In this document: piece after piece, positions 18,204 to 24,927 of the stretch | Numbering within the stretch: the stretch's first letter is position 1 | Layout: the number at the start of each line of letters is the position of its first letter | Notes under the pieces: model-generated | What the model was told of the DNA's origin: nothing | The model's database searches: none | What the model saw: only the letters and a program-made list of their open reading frames with translations | Made by a program: the position numbers and the translations under genes | Source of the DNA: Defluviibacillus sp043739385 | GTDB taxonomy: Bacteria; Pseudomonadota; Gammaproteobacteria; Burkholderiales; Burkholderiaceae_C | Direction: 5' to 3' | NCBI GenBank assembly: GCA_043739385.1 | Contig: JAYUED010000008.1 | Coordinates: forward strand, 1 to 64,000 | DNA length: 64,000 nt

Positions 18204-18482
18204 ATGAACCAACGTGCCCTTATTGCTGCTGCTGCCGCTACTGTGTTGTCTTCCATGCTGGTTGCCTTACCCGCTGCAGCACAAGAGAAAGAAAAATGCT
18301 TCGGTATTGTCAAGTCGGGTCAAAACGACTGCGCTAATCTCTCTGGCTCCCATTCTTGCGCTGGCCAGTCCAAGATGGACATGGGTGTTGATGAGTGGAA
18401 ATATGTCGCTAAAGGTACTTGTGTCGGCATGAAAGGCATGACCGCTGACCAAGTCAAGATGAAGATGGACAAGAAAAGCTGA
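18204..18482 (+). CDS. bufA1: Bufferin-type RiPP precursor BufA1 (DUF2282, GigP-like)
   Basis: This is a 92-residue precursor of a periplasmic copper-binding modified peptide. It begins with a Sec signal peptide ending near AAAQE and then shows the DUF2282 core with four cysteines: EKCFGIVKSGQNDCANLSG, SHSCAGQS and KGTCVGM. In bufferins, the BufB enzyme converts Cys residues into 5-thiooxazoles that chelate copper. A strong ribosome binding site (TAGGAG) precedes ATG 18204. bufB starts 63 bases downstream, and the putative ECF promoter lies just upstream. Confidence 0.93.
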   Translation: MNQRALIAAAAATVLSSMLVALPAAAQEKEKCFGIVKSGQNDCANLSGSHSCAGQSKMDMGVDEWKYVAKGTCVGMKGMTADQVKMKMDKKS

Positions 18483-18545
18483 TCACAGTTTTACTGCAAA
18501 CTCAATGGTTGCTGAGCTCTTTTTCTCCAGCGTTAGCTTAGCCCC

Positions 18546-19481
18546 ATGAGTGCTTTTCCTGGCGCCACTCTTGTTCCTACCATCTCTTCTGTTGGTGCAG
18601 GTGTAGGTTGGCGCCATCCCCATTACGCGGCCTTGATGGACACACGTCCCGCGCTGGGTTTCATCGAAGTGCATTCTGAAAATTTCTTTGGCGCAGGCGG
18701 TGCTGCTTTGGCAGTACTACAAGAAGCCCGTGCCCATTACCCACTTAGCTTGCACGGTGTAGGTTTGGGTTTGGGCTCTGCCATCGGCATTGACGACTGG
18801 CATCTTGGCCAGCTCGCTAAGCTGGTTGAACGCACTGAACCCTGGCTGGTAAGCGACCACGCCTGCTTCGCTAGAGGCCACTTGGCGCAAGGGCAGTCGA
18901 CTCAGCCGATTCATGCTGCTGATTTACTCCCCATCCCTTTCACCAGCGAGGCGCTGGAAATACTTTGCACCAACGTGCAGCGGGTGCAAGACCGCTTACA
19001 ACGGCCCATTGCCGTCGAAAACCTCTCTGCGTACATCCGTTGGCAGGGTGATGAAATGTCTGAGCCGCAATTCCTTGCCGCGTTAGCCCAGCGTACCGGG
19101 TGCAAGCTGCTGATCGACGTGAATAATATTTACGTCAACGCGTTAAATGATGCACCCCCCGAAAACCAAGATTTAAAAATCAAAACAGCTACAGCATTGC
19201 AGCATTGCAAACACTGGCTAAATGCAATACCACCCCAAGCCGTGGCCGAGCTGCATCTCGCCGGGCACACCGACTGTGGCGATATCGTCATTGACGACCA
19301 TAGCCGCCGTGTGTGCGCCGAGGTCTGGTCGTTGTACAGCCACGCTGTCCAGTGCTTTGGCGCTGTTGCCACGTTAATCGAATGGGATACCGACATCCCA
19401 CCATTGCAAGTCTTACTGGATGAAGCTGCCCGTGCCAACCAATTTTCCAACATTGCTATAGCCATGTCGAGGCAGCTATGA
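18546..19481 (+). CDS. bufB: MNIO (DUF692) multinuclear iron RiPP-modifying oxidase BufB
   Basis: BufB-type enzymes are TIM-barrel iron oxidases that oxidise Cys residues of the BufA precursor. The 311-residue protein has the family's likely metal ligands: FIEVHSENFFG, SLHGVGLGLGS, SDHACF, VENLSAYI, LLIDVNNIYVNA, ELHLAGHTD, DDHSRR and IEWDTDIPP. These follow the order seen in the second MNIO domain at 23148. It overlaps bufC by four bases (ATGA), consistent with a BufB-BufC complex. Length is normal (about 280-310). Confidence 0.93.
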   Translation: MSAFPGATLVPTISSVGAGVGWRHPHYAALMDTRPALGFIEVHSENFFGAGGAALAVLQEARAHYPLSLHGVGLGLGSAIGIDDWHLGQLAKLVERTEPWLVSDHACFARGHLAQGQSTQPIHAADLLPIPFTSEALEILCTNVQRVQDRLQRPIAVENLSAYIRWQGDEMSEPQFLAALAQRTGCKLLIDVNNIYVNALNDAPPENQDLKIKTATALQHCKHWLNAIPPQAVAELHLAGHTDCGDIVIDDHSRRVCAEVWSLYSHAVQCFGAVATLIEWDTDIPPLQVLLDEAARANQFSNIAIAMSRQL

Positions 19482-20332
19482 CCCTGCGCCATAGTGCCAC
19501 CCCTACGCTCGCATCTAGCCAGCAAGCCTTGCTGAGCACCCTATTTGCCGCAGGCCGTGGCGCTACCACTGTTGATGCTGAATTTATAGCTAACTATGCT
19601 TATGGGGATTGCACAAGAGGGCTAAACGCTTATAAAAGCAACGCCCATAGCCTCGCCGAGCGCAGTTTGGCGTCTGTGTATCCCGTGCTTGTCCAATTGT
19701 TGGGCGATGAGAGTTTTGCCGCTTTTGCCCGGGCTTTTTGGCATGCTTATCCGCCTCAGCGTGGCGATTTGGCCCACTGGGGAGGCGCGCTTGCTGACTT
19801 TACCGACGCCAGCTCGCAACTTGTCGATGTGCCCTACCTCGCCGATGTCGCCCGCGTGGAGTGGGCCTTGCACCAGGCCGCTACCGCCCCGGACGCCGAT
19901 GCCGACTTGGCAACTTTGCACCACTTGATGGAGCAAGACCCGGCGGTTCTGCATCTGCGCTTGGCTCCCGGCCTAAAAGTGGTAGCTAGCGGCTGGCCTG
20001 TAGTCAGCCTTGTGAACGCCCACATCGACTCAGCCGGCCAAACGCCCAACCTGACTCGGGCCAGTGAGCGTTTGCAAAACGGTACTGCTGAAACGGCGCT
20101 GATCTGGCGACAAGGCTTCAAACCCCAAGTTCGGGAAGCCTTGACTGGTGAAGCCAGTTTTGTGATCGCACTACAAACTGGTCACCCGTTGGGCGAGGCC
20201 TTGAGCGTCGTTTGCTCCACCACTGACCCCGACACTTTCGACTTTGCCCTGTGGCTACCCCAAGCCGTGTCCACAGGCTTGCTACTGGCTGTGGACTGCT
20301 TGATTCCTGGCAGTTTCGGCTCCACCCTTTGA
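19478..20332 (+). CDS. bufC: BufC partner protein (DUF2063)
   Basis: BufC is the DUF2063 recognition partner that presents the precursor to the MNIO enzyme. The 284-residue product has the N-terminal four-helix part (residues about 40-120: GLNAYKSNAHSLAERSLAS, VYPVLVQLLGDESFAAFARAF) and a C-terminal domain containing EWALHQAATAPD. It starts inside the bufB stop codon. Around codons 35-50 (19583-19640) the DNA resembles the dispersed ATAGCT/GCTTAT repeat described elsewhere in this window and contributes the segment FIANYAYGDCTRG; the repeat appears to have been absorbed into the frame. Confidence 0.9.
   Translation: MTLRHSATPTLASSQQALLSTLFAAGRGATTVDAEFIANYAYGDCTRGLNAYKSNAHSLAERSLASVYPVLVQLLGDESFAAFARAFWHAYPPQRGDLAHWGGALADFTDASSQLVDVPYLADVARVEWALHQAATAPDADADLATLHHLMEQDPAVLHLRLAPGLKVVASGWPVVSLVNAHIDSAGQTPNLTRASERLQNGTAETALIWRQGFKPQVREALTGEASFVIALQTGHPLGEALSVVCSTTDPDTFDFALWLPQAVSTGLLLAVDCLIPGSFGSTL
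19583..19640 (+). repeat. Degenerate dispersed repeat inside bufC
   Basis: TTTATAGCTAAC, then GCTTAT about 5 bases on and a GGCTAAACGCTTATAAAA segment, resemble the repeat copies at 41338, 45244 and 52965. It is read in frame, so no disruption occurs. Confidence 0.35.
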
Positions 20333-20353
20333 TTTTTTCGGAGAACCTCCTTT

Positions 20354-20842
20354 ATGTACCGTATTTCACCTCCTAACGCCTTACAAAAAAACCTGCAACG
20401 CGGCATCTCTCTCTGGAATCTGCTCAGCCGCGGCTTGGGCAGCCTGCAAGCACCCCTCAGCTTGGCAGCCCGGCTCTATGTTGCCCACGCATTTTGGCTC
20501 TCAGGCCTTACAAAACTCCAGGACTGGGGTACCACGCTGGCGTTGTTTGCTAACGAGTACCACGTGCCTTTGCTGCCCACGCCCGTAGCCGCAGTGATGG
20601 GAACTACAGGCGAGTTGGTGTTGCCCGTGTTGCTGGTTTTGGGCTTTGGTGGTCGCTTTGCCGCCTTGGGCTTGTCCGTGGTGAACGTAATCGCCGTCAT
20701 AAGCTTGATGGATATCGCGCCTGCTGCTCTGCAACAGCATGTGCTCTGGGGCACCTTGCTGGTTGCACTGGCCGTGTTCGGTCCCGGTGCATGGTCGACA
20801 GAGCGCTGGGTTTGGCCTTGGGTGCAAGCCAAACTGCGCTAA
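20354..20842 (+). CDS. DoxX-family membrane protein (GigT/BufD-like)
   Basis: This is a 162-residue inner-membrane protein with four predicted hydrophobic helices (near residues 38-58, 72-95, 96-118 and 128-145). LSLAARLYVAHAFWLSGLTKL is the DoxX-type first helix with its conserved Gly-Lys. DoxX proteins are the usual last gene of gig/buf operons (GigT), and bufC ends only 21 bases upstream. A GGAG ribosome binding site is present. Its role in the pathway is unclear; a redox or quinone-linked function is often suggested for DoxX proteins but cannot be read here. Confidence 0.88.
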   Translation: MYRISPPNALQKNLQRGISLWNLLSRGLGSLQAPLSLAARLYVAHAFWLSGLTKLQDWGTTLALFANEYHVPLLPTPVAAVMGTTGELVLPVLLVLGFGGRFAALGLSVVNVIAVISLMDIAPAALQQHVLWGTLLVALAVFGPGAWSTERWVWPWVQAKLR

Positions 20843-20863
20843 AAATAAGGGACACTATGGCGC

Positions 20864-21293
20864 ATGAGCCTGTCCCCAGAAATCGCCTCCCCAGAGATTG
20901 CTTTGCTGGCCGCGCGCTTCACCGAAATCCGCCACCACACCCTTGCTCTGGTCGAGGGCTTGAGCGCTGAGGACCGCATGGTGCAGCTCATGCCCGACGC
21001 CAGCCCCGTCAAATGGCATCTTGCCCACACCACCTGGTTCTTTGAGACTTTTGTGCTCGAACCCGCTGAATCGGCTCAGGCGACCGGCTTTACGCCTTTT
21101 GATGTGGCCTTTCGCATGCTGTCGCGCCCCAGTTTCCCGCAGGTGTTGGCCTATCGCCATGATGTAGAGGTGCGCATTCACCGCCCGCTCGGTGGCCACT
21201 CCTGCGGAGCACATTCGCAGCAGTTACCGCAATTTTTTCCCGCCCTCTGCACGCTGGCAATTCGCCGGTTTGCGGCTGGCACATAACCTGTAA
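20864..21293 (+). pseudogene. egtB: Ergothioneine biosynthesis EgtB remnant, internally deleted and frameshifted
   Basis: EgtB is the iron sulfoxide synthase of ergothioneine synthesis, normally about 420 residues. Only the N-terminal DinB-like part is left: FTEIRHHTLALVEGL, then VKWHLAHTTWFFETFVLEP with the first iron ligand His. A jump of about 25 residues follows between TPFDVAFRM and LSRPSFPQVLAYRHDVEVRI. At 21199-21293, in a different frame, the genuine C-terminus reappears: TPAEHIRSSYRNFFPPSAR then WQFAGLRLAHNL and a stop. The catalytic HxxxHxE region and the sulfatase-like domain are missing, so the gene cannot be functional. egtD follows directly. Confidence 0.85.
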
Positions 21294-21318
21294 CTTTGTA
21301 ACTCAAGGCGAATTCACC

Positions 21319-22332
21319 ATGTCTTCTTTGCGCCATAACTTAGCTTTGGTGACGGCTTCCACGAGCCCGGACACGCCTGTGCCCCCACCCCACTTAACCA
21401 CGCCGCAAGGTGATTTTGCCCACGATCTGATCGCCGCACTGTCTCACGCACCACACAGAATTTCGCCCAAATACTTTTACGACGCCCCTGGTTCCCAGCT
21501 GTTTGACCGCATTTGCACTCTGCCCGAGTACTACCCCACAATCACTGAGTTGGGAATCCTCCAGCGCCACGCTGCCGAGATGACAGCGCTAATGGGCCCT
21601 TCCGCTGAATTGGTGGAGTTCGGCGCAGGTTCTCTTCAGAAGGTGCGCCTGTTGCTCGACGCCATGGATTCCCCTGCCCGTTACGTGCCCATCGACATTT
21701 CCGGCGACCACTTGGCTGATGCTGCCCGCACGCTGGCACTCGACTACCCGCTGTTGCAAGTACAGCCGCTGGTGGCTGATTACACCGCTGCATTGACCTT
21801 GCCTGCCAAGCTGCACAGCGCTGGGCAGCGCATCGGTTTCTTCCCCGGCTCCACCATTGGTAACTTTACGCCCGATGAGGCATTGCGCTTCCTTCGCATG
21901 GCCGCTGACGTGCTGGAGGGTGGGGCACTGCTACTGGGTGCTGACCTCATCAAAGACCCCGCCACACTGCATGCTGCCTACAACGACGCGCAGGGCGTTA
22001 CCGCGGCTTTCAACCTGAATTTATTGGCCCGTGCCAACCGTGAGTTGGGCGCTGACTTTGATCTCACTCAGTTTGCTCACAGTGCTTTTTATAACCCACC
22101 CCACCAGCGTATCGAGATGCACCTGATGGCGCGACAGCACCAAATTGTGCGTGTCTGTGGGCGCAGCTTTTCGCTGGCTGAAGGCTTCAGCCTGCATACC
22201 GAAAACTCGCATAAATTTACGCTAGATGGATTGCAGGCACTGGCCGTTGAAGCCGGTTTCACCCCTGGGCCGGTTTGGACAGACCCCGCCCGCCTCTTCA
22301 GCGTTCATTGGTTGCAAGCACCCACGCGGTAA
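21319..22332 (+). CDS. egtD: L-histidine N(alpha)-methyltransferase EgtD
   Basis: EgtD trimethylates histidine to hercynine with three S-adenosylmethionine molecules, the first step of ergothioneine synthesis. The 337-residue protein is full length. It has KYFYDAPGSQLFDRICTLPE, TITELGILQRHAAEM, the SAM-binding VEFGAGSLQKVRLLLDAM, VPIDISGDHL, FPGSTIGNFTPDEAL and the substrate-binding region near NPPHQRIEMHL. The gene is intact although its partner egtB immediately upstream is a pseudogene, so either hercynine is the end product, another EgtB exists elsewhere, or the pathway is decaying. Confidence 0.95.
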   Translation: MSSLRHNLALVTASTSPDTPVPPPHLTTPQGDFAHDLIAALSHAPHRISPKYFYDAPGSQLFDRICTLPEYYPTITELGILQRHAAEMTALMGPSAELVEFGAGSLQKVRLLLDAMDSPARYVPIDISGDHLADAARTLALDYPLLQVQPLVADYTAALTLPAKLHSAGQRIGFFPGSTIGNFTPDEALRFLRMAADVLEGGALLLGADLIKDPATLHAAYNDAQGVTAAFNLNLLARANRELGADFDLTQFAHSAFYNPPHQRIEMHLMARQHQIVRVCGRSFSLAEGFSLHTENSHKFTLDGLQALAVEAGFTPGPVWTDPARLFSVHWLQAPTR

Positions 22333-22385
22333 AGACTTCCTAAAGACTTGAATACTTGTTTACCCACGCCTTAAAGGACTGTTTT

Positions 22386-22667
22386 ATGAAAGCTATTTGG
22401 AAAAATACCGTGATTGCGCAAAGCGATGACACCGTTCTGGTCGAAGGCAATCACTACTTCCCCATGGCTTCGCTCAACCGCGACGTCATTGTCCACAGCA
22501 ACCACCGCAGTACCTGTGCTTGGAAAGGCGAGGCCAGCTACTATTCGCTGTTGGTCGATGGTGAGCTGAACCAGGACGCTGTTTGGTTTTATGCCACCCC
22601 CAAGCCCGATGCCGAAATGGTGCGAGACCGCATTGCGTTTTGGAAGGGCGTACAAGTAGTTGCTTGA
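22386..22667 (+). CDS. DUF427 family protein
   Basis: This 93-residue cytoplasmic protein is of unknown function. It starts MKAIWKNTVIAQSDDTVLVEGNHYFP and contains CAWKGEASYYSLLVDG and AVWFYATPKPDAEMVRDRIAFWKGVQV, the conserved pattern of DUF427 proteins. Length and motif order fit the family. ATG 22386 follows a GGACTG-type site; a frame starting at 22356 is possible but adds an unrelated segment. It lies between egtD and the second buf operon and may have moved with egtB/egtD. Confidence 0.88.
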   Translation: MKAIWKNTVIAQSDDTVLVEGNHYFPMASLNRDVIVHSNHRSTCAWKGEASYYSLLVDGELNQDAVWFYATPKPDAEMVRDRIAFWKGVQVVA

Positions 22668-22742
22668 CTGGCGTTTGTCCTAGTGGAATAAATGCACAAA
22701 AGCAGGCTTTCAAAAATAGTTTTCGGTTATTTTCATAATCGA

Positions 22743-22769
22743 TGTAAGAAGTTCACTCCCTAGCATGAC
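22743..22769 (+). promoter_or_regulatory. Putative ECF-sigma promoter of the second buf operon
   Basis: TGTAAGAAGTT (22743-22753) is identical to the element upstream of bufA1. TGAC (22766-22769) follows the GTAAG core by 17 bases, within a TAnnnTGACnAA context shared with the first copy. It lies about 75 bases before the precursor start codon. Confidence 0.6.
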
Positions 22770-22842
22770 AAACTGAAACCAGTGCAGCACAAACAATTGT
22801 GTTGCATTGGCCTTCAACCCCTTCATTTCTAGGACGATTTCC

Positions 22843-23130
22843 ATGAACACCACTTCCGTTAAAGCAGTAGCTTCTTTTGGCCTCACCGCCGCCATGCTCG
22901 CACTGTCCGCTGCCGCCTTCGCCGCTGACGCTCCCATGGGTGCGATGGGCAAGTCCATTGGCGCTAACGACCAAGTTCACTGCTACAAAGTTAACGACTG
23001 CAAAGGCACCGCTGATTGCAAAACAGCTGACCATAGCTGCAAAGGCATGAACACTTGCAAGGGTCAGGGCTTCAAGGCTTTGTCCGCTGGGCAGTGCCTG
23101 ACCAAAGGTGGCACCATCTCCGACCTGTGA
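22843..23130 (+). CDS. bufA2: Bufferin-type RiPP precursor, six-cysteine variant (BufA2-like)
   Basis: This is a 95-residue secreted precursor. A Sec signal peptide (about residues 1-28, ending AAFAADAP) is followed by a core with six cysteines: HCYKVNDCKGTADCKTADHS, then HSCKGMNTCKGQGFKALSAG and QCL. It differs from the four-Cys DUF2282 precursor at 18204 in spacing and in repeated C-K-G units, so it may bind metal differently. It has an AGGACG ribosome binding site and is followed after 17 bases by the fused modification enzyme, which confirms its role as a substrate by context. Confidence 0.85.
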   Translation: MNTTSVKAVASFGLTAAMLALSAAAFAADAPMGAMGKSIGANDQVHCYKVNDCKGTADCKTADHSCKGMNTCKGQGFKALSAGQCLTKGGTISDL

Positions 23131-23147
23131 CCTGACCCGTTACTTCA

Positions 23148-24917
23148 GTGAACGCCAGCGTCTCGCTGACTGCACCCAGTCCAGGTTTTGGGCTGGGATT
23201 GCGTACTCCACATTACCCTGATTTTTTAGCCCAAACCCAGCGTTTCACCGGACTGGACTGGCTGGAAATCATCACCGACAACTTCTTGGTCGACGGCGGT
23301 AAACCGCTGGTGATGTTGGAACGCATTCGCCGCGATTACCCCATGGCGATGCACGGCGTGGCGATGTCGCTGGGCGCACCTGGCGGCGCTGATGTTGCCT
23401 ACTTGAAACGCGTCAAAGCGTTGGCTGACCGTGTGCAGCCGCTCTGGGTGTCTGACCACTTGTGTTGGATCGGCCCTGGCCCCGAGCAGCTTTACGATTT
23501 GTATCCCTTGCCCTATACCGACGAGGCTGCCCGCCACGTCATCCAAAGTATCAGACAAGCGCAAGACATCTTGCAACGCCGTTTGGTATTAGAAAACGTG
23601 TCCAGCTACATCGCCTTCAATACATCGGCGTGCAGCGAATGGCAATTTTTAAGCCATATTGCGCAAGAGGCGGACTGCCTTTTACTGGTGGACGTAAACA
23701 ACATTTTTGTAAGCAGCGTGAACCACGGTTTTAACGCCTTGGACTATCTCGACGGTCTGCCCGCCAACCGTGTGCAGCAAATCCACCTCGCAGGTCATAC
23801 CGACCGAGGTGACCATATCATCGACACACACGACCACCCGGTGGCCGCACCTGTCTGGCAGCTGTATCGCGAAGCGTGCCAGCGGTTCGGTGCTGTTGCC
23901 ACCATGATCGAGCGCGACGACCATATTCCACCGTTGAATACCTTACTGGACGAATTGGCCGTGGCCCGTCGCACAGCCAACGAGGTGCTTTACGCCACTG
24001 CGCTGGTCAGCCCTAGTTCGTATGCATCAAGCCATGGAAAAGACCAAAACCAAAATCATAAGATTGGCTTGCAGTGCTCTACAGATGAGCACAGTGGGCT
24101 GTCAAAACTACAGCGAAACCTGTCCACCTACATTTTGAACCCTGCTGCCCTGCATGAAGCCACCCTGGCCCGTGCGTTGCTGCCTGAAAGCAAAGTGGAT
24201 GCGGGCAGCGATTCGAATACTCCCGATACCAACGATACCAACCCGACAGGACAAGCCGCCCAGCGCCTAGGCATCTATCACCACGCCTACCGCGCCCGGA
24301 TGGCGGAGGTACTGGCCGACAGCTTTGCCAAAATCAACCTCTACATGGGCAGCGACGCCTTCGAAGCCGAAGCCACCGCATTTGCAGTTGCCCATCCCCC
24401 CCTTACCCGTCGCCTAGGCCGATACGGCGCAGACCTGCCGAACTTTTTGGCAGAGCGCTACCCGCACAATCCCGAGTTGTTTGAATTAGCCCAGTTGGAT
24501 TGGGATTTGCGCGAATGCTTTGACGGCCCCGATATCCCCGCGCTTGACGCCGCCAGTGCGGCCAGCGATGTGGCCCAAAGTTGGTTGACACGCAGTGCCC
24601 CGTTGCACCCTAGCGTGCGTCTCCGCAACCTCAGCACCAACGCTGTGCAACTCTGGAAAGCCATCGACGACGACCACGAGGTTCCCGCACCCGTCACGCT
24701 GGAGGTGCCACGCACCCTCTTGGTCTGGCGCAAAGGCTTGCAACCGCATTTCCAGACGCTGGACGCCGCCCCGGCACAGTTCATTGCCTGTTTATCCGAA
24801 GGCCAGTCCATCTGGCAAACCTGCGAAGCTTTGCCCGAACTTGCCGCGCCTGAAGCGCTGGGCAGCTGGCTCCAGGCTTGGTGGGCAGAAGGTTGGCTGC
24901 GCGCCGCAGAGTCTTAG
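23148..24917 (+). CDS. Fused BufB-BufC: MNIO (DUF692) oxidase joined to DUF2063 partner
   Basis: This 589-residue protein combines two normally separate bufferin enzymes. Residues 1-285 are a DUF692 iron oxidase: WLEIITDNFL, AMHGVAMSLG, SDHLCW, LENVSSYI, LLVDVNNIFVSS, QIHLAGHTD, DTHDHP, IERDDHIPP. Residues about 325-589 are DUF2063: RLGIYHHAYRARMAEVLADS, FLAERYPHNPELFELAQLDW, TLLVWRKGLQPHFQ. The two are joined by a ~40-residue linker whose DNA (24046-24110) resembles the dispersed repeat of this genome. It starts with GTG at 23148, without an obvious ribosome binding site, and is probably coupled to bufA2. I see no stop or frameshift, so the fusion appears genuine. Confidence 0.92.
   Translation: MNASVSLTAPSPGFGLGLRTPHYPDFLAQTQRFTGLDWLEIITDNFLVDGGKPLVMLERIRRDYPMAMHGVAMSLGAPGGADVAYLKRVKALADRVQPLWVSDHLCWIGPGPEQLYDLYPLPYTDEAARHVIQSIRQAQDILQRRLVLENVSSYIAFNTSACSEWQFLSHIAQEADCLLLVDVNNIFVSSVNHGFNALDYLDGLPANRVQQIHLAGHTDRGDHIIDTHDHPVAAPVWQLYREACQRFGAVATMIERDDHIPPLNTLLDELAVARRTANEVLYATALVSPSSYASSHGKDQNQNHKIGLQCSTDEHSGLSKLQRNLSTYILNPAALHEATLARALLPESKVDAGSDSNTPDTNDTNPTGQAAQRLGIYHHAYRARMAEVLADSFAKINLYMGSDAFEAEATAFAVAHPPLTRRLGRYGADLPNFLAERYPHNPELFELAQLDWDLRECFDGPDIPALDAASAASDVAQSWLTRSAPLHPSVRLRNLSTNAVQLWKAIDDDHEVPAPVTLEVPRTLLVWRKGLQPHFQTLDAAPAQFIACLSEGQSIWQTCEALPELAAPEALGSWLQAWWAEGWLRAAES
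24046..24110 (+). repeat. Repeat-like segment in the BufB-BufC linker
   Basis: ATAAGATTGGCTTGC, GTGCTCTACAG and GGGCTGTCAAAAC resemble the AAGC-GCTACAGG-GGCT pattern of dispersed repeats in this window, read through as linker codons. The match is by eye only. Confidence 0.3.
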
Positions 24918-24927
24918 AATTTTTGTT

